From the NCBI GenBank assembly GCA_947561585.1, contig CANNZV010000321.1:62001-126000 (forward strand): a stretch of 64,000 nt of DNA, read 5' to 3'. This document shows positions 11,790 through 23,200 of this stretch, one piece after another. The stretch's first letter is position 1. The number at the start of each line of letters is the position of its first letter. The translations under genes were made by a program, and so were the position numbers. A model generated the notes under the pieces. The model was not told where the DNA came from. It did no database searches and saw only the letters and a list, made by a program, of their open reading frames with translations. Source of the stretch: Caprella mutica (taxonomy: Eukaryota > Arthropoda > Malacostraca > Amphipoda > Caprellidae).

Positions 11790-12985
11790 AAGTTAGTTAA
11801 AAGTTGTAAAATATAATAAAGATTTCTCTAGCCTGTTTCATACCTCATGTTAGATATTATTAATTGCATGGAGAGAGTACAGCTATCCTATCATTCAGTG
11901 GAACATAAAAAAAGAACGTAAGAACTCACGTGGAGTAGTGTAGGCTAGAATGGAAAAACCTCACCACAACAAAAACATCATCTGCGGATATCTTACTTAC
12001 AATAATAAAAAGTCAAGACTATTGGTATTTCATGACAGACATTGTATGATAGTTTCAATAAAACAAGATAGAAATTGATAAAGTGTTGATGTGAAAAAAA
12101 ACTGCAACCCTTTTCTTAGTTTATTTGGAGAAAATTTGTGAATCCTGCAATTTGTTGCAACTGAACATCACGTACTATTTTTCGGTGAAGATTATATATA
12201 AGGTAATAGAAACATTAAATGTTTCAAGTACCCGATAAATTGTTCGAATGCACTATTGCTCGAAGGTTCGGTTAGTTTTGTTTGGTGGGATAGAGGTGAC
12301 GCGGACATTGCATGGTGATGATATGGCAAAATGTATACTTTAAGTGGGTAGAGTAAAAACTGTAACACCATATGAAGGCACAACCTACTTCCCCAACGGA
12401 TCATTTCATCAATTGTATTCAAGCAATTTATCGAACCAACATTTTTTTACTAACAGGAAAATGGGAAGATAATATTAAAGTTAAGTCACAAAAAAGGTAA
12501 GTAGCAATGCAATTCATAGCCCCAAACTCAACGTATTTTCCACACATTTAAAGGATGTAGAGAGATGAAAAATAAACTGTGCGAATAAGGTACAGTGGAA
12601 TGAGAGGTTATGTTTTCTTCATAGTTTACCTCCCTGTGATTAAAGTGACTAACAAACATAGTTAAATAGTTCTCTATATTTTCACCTACAGGGTATGTAT
12701 ATGAATATTAATAAAACACCAATAACTTATTATTATATATTGTTACAAACTTCTAACAAGTGAATTGAATAAACATTATTAATAAATTAACACATTCCTT
12801 AACCTATGTTTTGGATTACACACAGAATTTGATTGTATGAATTCAATAATTAAATTACTTTAGTAAAATAAAAGCGACAATTAACTTTTACTTCATTTGA
12901 CAGACCAAAAACTTCACTAAATATAATTAGATGGATAGATATATAAAATAGTTACTAAGAACTATCACCCTTATTGCATCTATAG
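11790..12985. other. AT-rich intergenic DNA
   Basis: No supported exon, RNA gene or inverted-repeat element seen. Short open frames here have no recognisable content. Confidence 0.4.
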
Positions 12986-12997
12986 ATAAGGCACACT

Positions 12998-13496
12998 TTG
13001 CTCTAACAGTCTAACTGATGCACGCATTACTCTAACTGATGCACGCATTACTCTAACTGATGCACGCATTACTCTAACTGATGCACGCATTACTCTAACT
13101 GATGCACGCATTACTCTAACTGATGCACGCATTACTCTAACTGATGCACGCATTACTCTAACTGATGTACGCATTACTCCAACTGATGTACGCATTACTC
13201 CAACTGATGCACGCATTACTCTAACTGATGCACGCATTACTCTAACTGATGCACGCATTACTCTAACTGATGCACGCATTACTCTAACTGATGCACGCAT
13301 TACTCTAACTGATGCACGCATTACTCTAACTGATGCACGCATTACTCTAACTGATGTACGCATTACTCTAACTGATGCACGCATTACTCTAACTGATGCA
13401 CGCATTACTCTAACTGATGCACGCATTACTCTAACTGATGTACGCATTACTCCAACTGATGCACGCATTACTCTAACTGATGCACGCATTACTATT
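12998..13496. repeat. 21-bp minisatellite, ~23 copies
   Basis: Unit ACTCTAACTGATGCACGCATT with three common variants (TGTACGC, CTCCAACTG). Minus-strand translation gives a 169-aa MRASVRV repeat, an artefact of a 21-bp period and not a protein gene. Confidence 0.95.
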
Positions 13497-14392
13497 GTAT
13501 CTGATGCAGACGAACATTCCGAAAAAAAATCAGTTCTAAAGTATCCCCAACACTAATCGATATTTAGAATATTTTTTAGAATGTTATGGAGTGTATATCT
13601 GAAATTGTTATCATAAGAATGAGAGAGAGAGTTAATTATATTAAATAACTAGATATAAAAGTAGCTAGTTACTTTTTAGCACAAAAACTAAACTATAAGA
13701 TTTACAGGGTGGGGCGTAAATATGCCTCAGTTTCAAGGATGGACCACACGGTAAAGTCCATGAGATTCAGATCCAGTAGGCCACATTTCTTTGGACCAAA
13801 ATCTGGGACTTTTCTCTCTGCACCAGTTCTGAGTAACATTCGCTGTGTGAGACGTGGCACCGTCTTGTTGTAATGATCATATAGTGTCCTCACCAAAGTG
13901 ATCATCAGACCATTACAACACCGGCTTCAAAATGCTTTCAACATACCATTTGTCGCCTTGATCGACAAAAATGAGAGGACACCGTCAGGATTTTGAAACG
14001 ACGTACCAGACCATTCGGAAGCTGGTTTCATGGTTCATTACAGAGTTTATTGATCATAAGGAATATCATTGAAATTTCTCCCTATTATTTTGTCATTACT
14101 TCGATTATGAGCCAATTCAACAGTAAAGATCTTCTCATCTGACTAAACAATCTCGCATGCCGTATCAGACTTGAGTTATTTCAGAAGTTTGCCTCTTTCC
14201 AATATTTTTTGCTCAACAACTGCTGACAAGGTTCATCTCTTTTGAAAGGTTAAATAGGACATTTTTAAGTCTTCGTGGACGAGTCATTTCATGGTTCTGG
14301 GACTCATGTCAGCTGTCTTCGCTGGTAACCTAATCGATCTTTTCGGGTTTCTCCTAATGTTCTTTCGAATGCGTTTGATCATTATCTTAAGC

Positions 14393-15430
14393 GGTGTCCG
14401 GTCAATTGGGTCGTGGTCAATTGGGTCGTGGTCATTTGGGTCGCGGTCATTTGGGTTGCGGTCATTTGGGTTGCGGTCATTTGGGTTGCGGTCATTTGGG
14501 TTGCGGTCATTTGGGTCCGTGTTTACAAAAAGTATAATAAACATGCTTTGTTAATATAGCTTAAGTCTAATTGAATGCTTTTTCAGTTTTAAGTTTAATT
14601 AATGAAATATTTTAAAATTTAATGAAATTTTATATATAAAAAAAACACTTAATGCGCTCCCACAACGTGTTGAACAATGAAAATTTAGCATACTCTAAAA
14701 TATAAGATATTCTACAACAAAGGTAAAATAAGCATTAAACACGAAGATTTATATTAGTTCATAGTATAGAAAAAATTAATACCGCATATTGTGGGCAATG
14801 ATTTTTAAAAACAATAATTTATCGTCTGAATTGTACCGTTTAACAATATTTTGAAGCTTTACTGTAGCATCTCTGTACTTCTTTTCCCATGAAATGGCTC
14901 ACCGCATTCAACCTGCATTTTCTTTGTGCAGCTAGACTTTCTTCCTTTTTCAATGTATCTATGAATTTCCATATGCTTGGATGCAAGCATGACGCGTTAC
15001 GATGCATTATGATAAGCTTCGATGTTATTGTTGGTTGATGTAACAATAATCCATGGACTTTCCAAATTTGAGCAGGAGACAATGGCATTAAGTGTTTTTT
15101 TTTTATTTATTGAAATTTCATTAAATATTGAAATATTTTATTAATTAACTTAAAACTGAAAAAGCATTCAATTATACATAAGCTAAATTAAATATGCATG
15201 TTTATTATACTTTTTGTAAACACTAACACAAATGAACGCGACCCAAATGGTCCCCAACCCAATTGACGGGTACATAGTATCACCGAAACGGACCGATTGA
15301 GGACCAAAACGCACCGATTGGGGACCAAAACGGACCAATTGTGGTCCAAAACGGACAGATTGTGGTCCAAAACGGACAGATTGGGGTCCAAAACGAACCG
15401 AATGGGGACCAAGCGGGATCTAATCGGGCC
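14393..15430. mobile_element. Foldback element A with sub-repeated arms (MULE-related)
   Basis: The left arm has a tandem array (units like GGTCATTTGGGTTGC, 14400-14517) followed by unique sequence to about 14655. The right arm is the inverted counterpart: unique sequence 15105-15240, then an array of a related unit (CGGACCAATTGTGGTCCAAAA type) to about 15425. The matching unique arm segments include GTGTTTACAAAAAGTATAAT and its complement. The loop carries a MULE-like coding remnant (separate entry). The left end reads GGTGTCC then the array, the same GG-plus-five-bases layout seen in the other foldback elements here. I could not find a clear target duplication. Confidence 0.75.
14840..15088 (-). 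pseudogene. MULE transposase C-terminal remnant
   Basis: The minus-strand frame contains MHRNASCLHPSIWKFIDTLK followed by KEESLAAQRKC. In MULE transposases the C-terminal region carries a conserved stretch of this kind (a Cys/His-Pro-x-Ile-Trp-Lys-Phe-Ile segment followed by a charged helix with a Lys-Lys-Glu patch). The remnant is about 80 residues, without the catalytic DDE part, so it cannot be functional. It lies in the loop between the arms of foldback element A, exactly where a MULE would keep its gene. The assignment rests on motif recognition, not a search. Confidence 0.6.
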
Positions 15431-15574
15431 GATAGTAGTTCATAAAAAAACACTTAAACAGTTAGTACTATACATTGGAGAAAAATAATAATATTTAGAA
15501 TGAGTTATTTAACTGATAATAGCTACCTACTTATGTTGAAAAAAAAAATAGCTACTTTGAATGCTCATATCCTA

Positions 15575-16868
15575 CGTGGGGCGTAAGTTTGGAAGCAATT
15601 TTTCAAACATTAATATAATTCTTAAAAATAAGTTTCTAAGTAGGTGATAGGGTTTGAACTATAGTAGAGACACTACATTATGACGTGACAGTGTTATTTT
15701 TTACAAAAATTTAGTCAATTCAAAAATGTCAGACAAAAGAAAAGCCATTATTGCTCAACACCGTGCCGGGAAGTCAGATTCCGTCATTTCAAAGACTCTC
15801 TCAATAGCGAGATCGACTGTTTGGAAGTGTGTGAAGCGTTTTAATGAGAGAGGAGACTTGACTGATCGTCCAAGAAGTGGTAGACCACGCTCACAACGCA
15901 CCAAACAACTGATAAAATGTGCCCGAGAGAAGATCAGGAGGAACCCGAAAAGGTCAATACGATTGTTAGCCAAAACAGCTAATGTGAGTCCCAGAACAAT
16001 GAGAAGAGTTGTCAAAGAAGACCTAAAGATGTCCTCTTTCACCCTCCAAAAGAGACAGACTCTGTCAGAAGCTGTAAAGAAAAAGAGATTGGAGAGAAGC
16101 AAAGCACTTCTGAGAGAATTGAAGTCTGGCACGGCTGGTGAAACTGTTTTGTCTGACGAAAACATTTTCACAGTGGATATGGCTCACAACCGGAGGAATG
16201 ACAGAATAATTGGTAAAAGTGCAAAAGACATCCGATACAACCAAAAACCTGTCCACAGAACCATGAAACCTGCTTCAGTAATGGTCTGGGCCGCCGTTTC
16301 AGAAACTTGGAGATCTCCTTTAATTTTTGTGGAACAAGGCGCCAAAATCAATGCTAAATGTTATATTGAGAATATTTTGACGCCAATGTTGGAGTCAGCT
16401 AAGGATCACTTCGGTAATGACACTCTATGGACATTTCAGCAAGACGGCGCGACTTCACATACTGCAAATGTCACTCAAAACTGGTGCCATGACCATCTTC
16501 CACGGTTTTGGTCCAAAGAAATGTGGCCTCCCTGCTCCCCAGATGTTAATCCTATGGACTTTTCGGTATGGTCCATTCTTGAATCAAAGGCCTGTGGTAA
16601 ATTCCATCGCAGTGTGGATGATTTAAAGCGTTTGCTCCAGAGATCTTGGAAGGAAATTTCACAAGAACAGTTGCGTGCCGCAGTAGGAGGAGTTCGGAGG
16701 AGATTTGAGGCTGTTATTAAAAACAAGGGGGGACATTTTGAATAAATTCATGATTTTTGAATTCTTAAAACCCTTATGTAATAATACATAACTGTAAATT
16801 ATTAAATATAATTTTCGTTGGATTATAATATGCACTTTCATTTGCTTCCAAACTTACGCCCCACCCTG
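15575..16868 (+). mobile_element. Complete maT element (copy 1) with intact transposase
   Basis: The inverted ends share GTGGGGCGTAAGTTTGGAAG. The right end is TA-flanked (16869-16870) and ends in the canonical CAGGGTGGGGCG form. The left end follows TA at 15573-15574 but reads CGTGGGGCG, as though three bases of CAGGGTGGGG were lost. The element is about 1.29 kb with a single uninterrupted transposase gene. It sits in the same neighbourhood as, and probably inside, maT copy 2. Confidence 0.85.
15726..16745 (+). CDS. maT (DD37D) transposase, 339 aa, intact
   Basis: Tc1/mariner-superfamily transposase that would cut and paste its own element at TA sites in the nucleus. Residues 1-60 form the first helix-turn-helix DNA-binding unit (IARSTVWKCVKRFN), followed by GRPR (52-55), the hinge between the two binding subdomains, and a second helix-turn-helix at 75-100 (SIRLLAKTANVSPRTMRR). 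The catalytic Asp residues are visible: D144 in LSDENIF, D240 in FQQDGATSHT and D278 in SPDVNPMDFSVW. Thirty-seven residues separate the second and third, which defines the DD37D (maT) clade. The length is normal for the family. There are no stops or frameshifts. The ATG at 15726 follows a CAAAAATGTC context and gives the expected N-terminus. Confidence 0.92.
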   Translation: MSDKRKAIIAQHRAGKSDSVISKTLSIARSTVWKCVKRFNERGDLTDRPRSGRPRSQRTKQLIKCAREKIRRNPKRSIRLLAKTANVSPRTMRRVVKEDLKMSSFTLQKRQTLSEAVKKKRLERSKALLRELKSGTAGETVLSDENIFTVDMAHNRRNDRIIGKSAKDIRYNQKPVHRTMKPASVMVWAAVSETWRSPLIFVEQGAKINAKCYIENILTPMLESAKDHFGNDTLWTFQQDGATSHTANVTQNWCHDHLPRFWSKEMWPPCSPDVNPMDFSVWSILESKACGKFHRSVDDLKRLLQRSWKEISQEQLRAAVGGVRRRFEAVIKNKGGHFE

Positions 16869-16904
16869 TATAAGCAGGAAATTATTCTTCAAAAAATATT
16901 TCAA

Positions 16905-17545
16905 AGGTCCCCAGCAAAAGTTCACCAACGCTCAAACAATGCCCAGTCAAAGTTTAACACTGCTAGACGCATGTTAGTGGACGCTTGATTCACCGCTAAA
17001 CAAACGTTCGCTACCGTTAAGCCAACGCAGGATTCAGCGCGGTGCACCACTATGGCAATGTCCGTGTTCTCGATTATTTTGTACAAAATTGTTTATATTT
17101 TTTTCCGAGTTCGAAATGGGGAACAAATCAAAAAATTTGTAGTAGCCATAACGGTGCACTGCTGAAGGCAGCTTAACTATTGTGTTGGCTTAACCCCGTA
17201 GCAAGAGGCAGCGAACGTTGGTTTAGCTTTATGAAGCTGTGCGACCTCCATACCAATGCCAAACTAAAGTTAATCACTTATTAGAAACGAACTTGTGTTT
17301 AATGGTGCCAAGTTTTGAAAGGGCGTTGTTGAGGCGGTGGTGGACTTTGATGCAGCGGAAAATTACTACTCGTAATATTTTGTGCAGTTCAAAACTTTCG
17401 GAGATGGTAGGAGTGAACACAAGCGGTGTTCGAGCATATACGGTGTTACCTGAACGGGGGCCAACTTCTGGTGAACGGTAACAAGCGGTGATTATTTTTC
17501 TCCTCGCTTCTGGAACGGTCCAGCAAAGTTCTTCGTGAGCAGGCC
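16905..17545. other. Unclassified repeat-like block between maT pieces
   Basis: This stretch of about 640 bp is richer in CG dinucleotides than its surroundings. It carries partly complementary words at its two sides (GTTCACCAACGC, GGTGAACGGTAAC; CCAGCAAA at both ends). It looks like a MITE inserted in maT copy 2, but the ends and target duplication are not clear. Confidence 0.35.
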
Positions 17546-18224
17546 TTCAAATGATAAACTTCAACTATCGATTTCTATCAAAATTTCTGATAGATTTAAT
17601 TTAGACCGTTTAGAACGTGTCTAACAAATCTCGGACGATCAGACAAATCACTTCTTTGATTGAAACTCTTCAATGATTTCCACACAGTCGATCTGGTCAT
17701 TGAAATTGCTGAATCTGACTTTCCATCACGGAGTATTGCTACTATGGCTTCCCTTTTGTCTGATATTTTTGAACTGGCTGAAACAAATTGTGATATGATA
17801 ACGATGTCTTAGCTATTCTATAAATCTTATCACCTACTTAGAAACTACTTTTCAGATTGAAAATTGTTTTCCATACCCACTTTCCATTGAGTACCTAACT
17901 AATTCTTTGAAAATTGAAAAATAGATTAGATTTCCTTAATTTTTGATGACTGCAAGACATGTTCTTAACCAAAAATAGATTCCTTAATACTCCCTACTGG
18001 AATGCCTTCCATCCTACTGCTTCTCCCTTGCCAACAATTACTACCCAATAAGATGGAGGGGACTGTAACAAAATAAATATCATTTTACCTAATCATTGAT
18101 AATATTTATATCAGTGGTGCAGAGTATCTCTGTCTCTAGCACTATCTCTAATTGATTCCCACCAAGTTGGTTCCGGTGATCAAAAACAAGGATTTTGATA
18201 GGCGGTTGCAAAACCTGAACCTTC

Positions 18225-18515
18225 TAACCATTGAGCAACGTAGGTCTCCATGAACAATTGATCGAGACCTAAAAGATCATTAGAGGTCATAACACCCTTT
18301 ATCCAACAAAGATCCTCTCGTTCAATATGAACCCGACTCGAAACCATGGTTACAAGCTGAATGTACCACGGTTTTGCACTAACAAGTTCCGGCACTTGAT
18401 TACAGTGAAGGTGTGTATAGTTTGGAATGCCCTCCCAAGTCCCAAGGGAGCTGGTAAACGCACCTTCCGTCGATTTATTCAAGAATAACATGGACAAAAT
18501 CATTCACTGGCTAAC
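18225..18515 (+). pseudogene. CR1/L2-like non-LTR reverse transcriptase, C-terminal fragment
   Basis: Translation from about 18335 gives TRNHGYKLNVPRF, then TVKVCIVWNALP, then ELVNAPSVDLFKNNMDK. This is the characteristic end of CR1/L2-group reverse transcriptases (TRGH..KL.VPR...R..FF..RV...WN.LP..VV.A.S...FK..LD). Upstream codons (SFNMNP) fit the same family, with stops. It is a 5'-truncated dead copy. Two related non-coding blocks downstream (GGCTGTAGTCTCCTCC near 18600 and GGCTGTAGCCTCCTCC near 18970) may be 3' untranslated parts. Confidence 0.7.
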
Positions 18516-18599
18516 ACATTCTGATGAGATGGTGTTCTGCTCCTTTCACCCGTGCTTGCAGCTTCTGCGTTCTCCATCATCCGTGTATCTGCTCTGGCT

Positions 18600-20277
18600 G
18601 TAGTCTCCTCCACCTCAAATGGTTTTAAGGGAGGTAGGGTGTAAAGTGTGGAAACCTGGGGTTGGGACGTGGCAGGTGGGACCGCTACGTGATGGTCTCA
18701 TGTCTCCTTCCTCTGATTGGTTCAATTTAGGTAGGGCGCAAAGAGATTAAGACACAACCCAGATTGTTAGTTAACGGCCTTTCTGGAATATGTTTCCTAG
18801 GACTCAGGGGTGGTTCACCACAAGTCTGCCTCGGATTTAAGTATATGTCGTTTAGTGTAAGTTTGACGTGGCACGACCATTTATAATTAATTATATTGAA
18901 TTTTCTCACGATGCATCTTTGCTTCTAACTTATCGCATTGCGTTCTCTTGTCGCCAAGTTTCTGATCTGGGCTGTAGCCTCCTCCGGCTCTGATTCTTTT
19001 AATTGGGAGCAAAGTGTGGAATGGACATCATGGTGAGGATGCGTTGCGTGCGGTGGTAGAGGGCGGGAGTGGTGGTGCCCTGGACATATGGACAGTTCAT
19101 GTTTTCTTATGTGTTGCCGAAGAAGAGTCCCTTCCTTCTGAGTAGAGAAATCTCGGAGTCTTCCCGTGGTTAGAGAGGTTAAGGTCTTACTAACTAATCC
19201 GGGTAAATCCTGAGTTCCCAAGATGGTCTCATGGCTCCTAGTGTTTGAGTGTTACTTACCTCCATTTGTTGAAAGTGTGCCCTAGGGTTCCATTGGAACC
19301 ATTGGAACCCATCATGAGTCTAAAATCCTGAATCTAGTGGCGAAGCCCATGTATAAAGTTTAAGCCTGGTGCGTGGAATGATTGGGATTAAAAGATAGTC
19401 AAAATGTACATTTGCTGCATTGGGATCACCCTCGGATAGGCGTACGGCGTCTTTTGTGTGATCCCTTTTCTTTGTGACTCTAGCACTGTCTTTGTCTCTC
19501 TCTCTATATCTCTGTCATTTGGCCAGCACTCTCTCTGTCTCTAACCAACCAACGTGAAAAATCTGAGAATTTCATTCAAGTAGAATTTTCTCACAACTGA
19601 GATAAAAAACATTAGCTATAGAACTTAGTGAGTTGACATATATGTTATTTTGATACGAGGACGAAATCATTCACTGCAGTTTCACGGCTATAAAACTATG
19701 TGTTTGCGTTATATGTAATGAATTTATAAAATATATTAATGATCAATTGATATCATGTAATTGTGTAAAATGAACTTTTTATTAATGTATTTCAACAAAA
19801 CTCTCTGCAGAACTGTGGCATTCAGCTCTCTTGGCCAAACCACTTTAACGACTTTAAACCTAGTAAATTATCGAGCATTTCTAGTCACACAATTGCGTCT
19901 GAAAATAAAAACTTCTATCAAGAAGAGGCATGAAGTACAGTCTGTACAGAAGTAATTCACTTGGGGGCATATGATGCGTTCTTTGGACTTCTGATAAATT
20001 GGAAGTCCAAGCGTTAAGAATTTAAAGCGTTAAAAGTTGACGTCATATGTAGCCAAACGATGCGCCAAGAGCAGTTGCGCGTGCGCAGTTTACTGAAAAA
20101 TAACTGAAATCATGTGGAAATTTATATTTTATAATTTTCAAAAGAACGGAACCAACTTGGACGTCCAAAATAACATCTTTTACAGTCCAGTAGAAGAAGG
20201 CATTCTCTGGCCATCTTGGTGTTGGTTAACACACACAGTCTATTTACACCATTCACAGAGTGTGCTTCTCTTCTAAG
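18600..20277. other. Non-coding DNA downstream of gene C
   Basis: Contains two diverged repeats sharing CTGTAGTCTCCTCC / CTGTAGCCTCCTCC and AAAGTGTGGAA (about 18600-18700 and 18960-19060), plus CT-rich simple sequence near 19490-19545. No exon is supported. It should include the 3' UTR of gene C, which ends at 20278. Confidence 0.4.
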
Positions 20278-23200
20278 TTATAAAGATAAGATGTTTTTAA
20301 TGTTGTGGCTGAGGTGGAGCGACGTCTCTAGCATTTCTTCGTTGTCTGGCAACTGACGATGTAAGTTGTTATCGGTAACGATGTAGCTGTTAGGAGAGAG
20401 TGATAGATGTTACAAATATTTCAACAAACTGAAATAGGGGGAAGTTATGCATTCTCATTCTCAATATTAGATGATGCATACAAATAGAGAATTATTTCAA
20501 GTCATATCTCAAATAGAAGCAAATAATAGAAATAGAATATATAGGAGCAGTTCTGCAGTTGCGTCTACTAACGTCACTTCCTCTCGGTAGTGTCGTCTGA
20601 AGTATCGTCTGGCTTGGGCAGAGTTCTCCAGAATGATGCTGAAAATAGATAGGTACTGCTGCAGTGAGTCAGAGCCATCTGGTGGTGGTGCCTTAGCGTT
20701 AAGGAGAGAGAAGAGTTGAGGGGCAGCGTACTTAAGCCATGGCTTCAGAGAGCAACTCTGAAAACATAGATTCAATGAATAAATCTATTTTATATCAAAA
20801 TGTGAAACATGGAAATGAACTAATAAACAGATTCATTGTAGAATATCCTAAAGTTTCAACAGTATGCAATTTGAAAGAATTTATCCATTAAACAATGACA
20901 CTTTACCAATCTTTTGATTATATTTAGTCACCTACACTAAGATTGGAAACAGGGTTGGAATGATAAAGAGTCAGAGTTGCTACAGGACATGTCCATCGAG
21001 CTTCAACCCTCTACTTCCCCATTCTTTGATACCACTGAAATATTAACACAGCCAATAGATTGCTGATGCGCTGCAACTATCTGTATTTGATCATTTTGTA
21101 CATTATAATACTACAAAAGAATAAAAAATGATATTTGAATGTCGTTCAGAAAATACAAGATATTTCACCACTTGTATTGTGAGTAAATAAGAAATAAAAT
21201 CAATGAGAATCTCACCTTGAAAACATCAGAAAGCTTCAGAGTGTTGGATGGCTCTTCATTTAACAGAAGTAAGAGTTTGTGGGCAGCCATGGAAGAAACC
21301 TCAATGTTACGAGCCACCAGTTTGATTAGCTGAAAAGAAAGAGATCTCATTATCTCTGCTCATGCAGACTGTACCTTCTCATTATCTTGTTACAACGGAA
21401 GGACCTTAGGAGCTAGAATTTTAGGAGTGACCCGGTCAAAGGTCAAGGTCATGATCTTTTGTAACTCAAAACATATTGAACCATATTGCATGAAACTTAG
21501 TGGGACGATTGGCCAATATGCAGGAACCATGTTGTTAGATTTTAGGAGTGATCGGGTCAGAGGTCAAAGATCAAGGTCAAGGCCATTTGTAACTCATAAC
21601 TCAAAAAGTATTCAACCAAATTGTCTGAAATTTGGTGGTACAATTGGTCAATGTCCAGGAACCATCTGTTAGAATTTTAGGAAACTTGATGGGGCGATTG
21701 GTTATTATCCAGAATTAGCAGTTCATTAAATTTTGGGATAGAACATGTCAAAACGGCGGCAAAGGTATGCACACTACCGAGTGCACATAATCTAGTTATC
21801 TCTGCTACAACGGTCAGTACCTTCTTATTTATTTATCATCTTGTTATTCGCTTAACTGAAAAAGGGTTCAACCAAATTGCCTGAAATTTGGTGAAACGAT
21901 TGGTCCATGTCCAGTGACCTACTGGTAGAACTTTGGGAGCGACCCGGTCAAAGGTCAAGGTCATAGTCATTTATAACTTCAAAAGTTTTGCACCATATTG
22001 CATGAAGCTTGGTGGGACGGTTGGTCAATATACAGGAACCATTCTGCTAGATTTTGGGAGCGATCGGGTTAAAGATGAATGTCAAGGCCATTTATAAATT
22101 AATAACTCAAAAAGTATTCAACCAAATTGTCTGAAATTTGATGGGACGATTGGACAATGTCCAGGAACCATCTGGTAGAATATTCGGAGCGATCCGGTCA
22201 AAGGTCAAGGTCTTGACCTTTGACCATTTATAACTCAATAACTCAAAAAGTATTGAACCATATTGCATGAAACTTGGTGAGACGATTGGTTATTATCCAG
22301 TTAGCAGTTTATTGAATTTTGGGAGAGAACGGGTCAAAACGGCGGCGAAGGTATGCGCTCTACCGAGTGCACATAATCTAGTTATCTCTGCTAGCATGGA
22401 CTGTACCTTCTCATTATCTCTGCTACAACGGACTGTACCTTCTCATTATCTCTGCTACAACGAACTGTACCTTCTCATTATCTCTGCTACAACGGACTGT
22501 ACCTTCTCATTATCTCTGCTACAACGGACTGTACCTTCTCATTATCTCTGCTACAACGGACTGTACCTTCTCATTATCTCTGCTACAACGGACTGTACCT
22601 TCTCATTATCTCTGCTACAACGGACTGTACCTTCTCATTATCTCTGCTACAATTGTAATGTAGGTACTTTATCAGCATCTTACCGGTCCCTGGGGTAGTA
22701 TTTCCCATTCCTCTTCACTGTAACTCAGAGCTCCTTTTAGCCACCTGGAGAAACAACGAAAAATGTGTAAAAAATACCAAAGTAGATCAGGATAACTCTA
22801 AAGAAAAGAACTTCATTTGACTGATACTCAAGTCAAAATAATCACATCTACATAACTTAATGTTCATTCTAGTTTAGTCATTATATACATAGTTTACTCA
22901 TATCAATCATGAGACGTAATGGATAAACCCATACGGCTAATGATGACGTAATATAGTCTCAATATAATGTAGAGTACAGAGCTGGGAAAGTCAGTCCCCG
23001 CCTTAGACTGTTGCTAGATAGTCTAACAGTTATAAACGCTGTGGTATTACAGTAAAGACCTTCTGTAGTAACTTGTGTAGAAGTACAGACTTTTAGAGTT
23101 ATCATTTAGTAGTTGTATTGTATTACATCCTTGAAATAAGACTAAGCTAGGTGTAGAACTTATGAAGTCAGAGAATATAAGCTACACCTAATGACTTTAG

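Larger units (their letters stand above)
13705..17890 (-). mobile_element. maT-type Tc1/mariner element (copy 2), split by nested insertions
   Basis: The left end CAGGGTGGGGCGTAA starts after TA at 13703-13704. The minus-strand C-terminal and middle part of the transposase runs from 13705 to about 14392, including an RKNIRRNPKRSIRL-like patch near 14340. The N-terminal part (SDKREAIVA, GKSDSAIS, RSTVWKS, DLSDRPR) reappears, same strand, at about 17560-17775. The sequence GTTTCTAAGTAGGTGATA near 17840 matches the 5' region of the intact copy. The pieces are separated by about 3.2 kb containing a foldback element, an intact maT and other DNA. The far right end (about 17885) is approximate. Confidence 0.7.

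Noticed and set aside
12980..13489. 169-aa MRASVRV repeat protein
   Set aside because: Artefact of a 21-bp minisatellite.
15755..16171. 138-aa minus-strand frame
   Set aside because: Antisense shadow of the maT transposase gene.
17239..17481. 80-aa plus-strand frame between maT pieces
   Set aside because: No family signature; lies in a MITE-like block.
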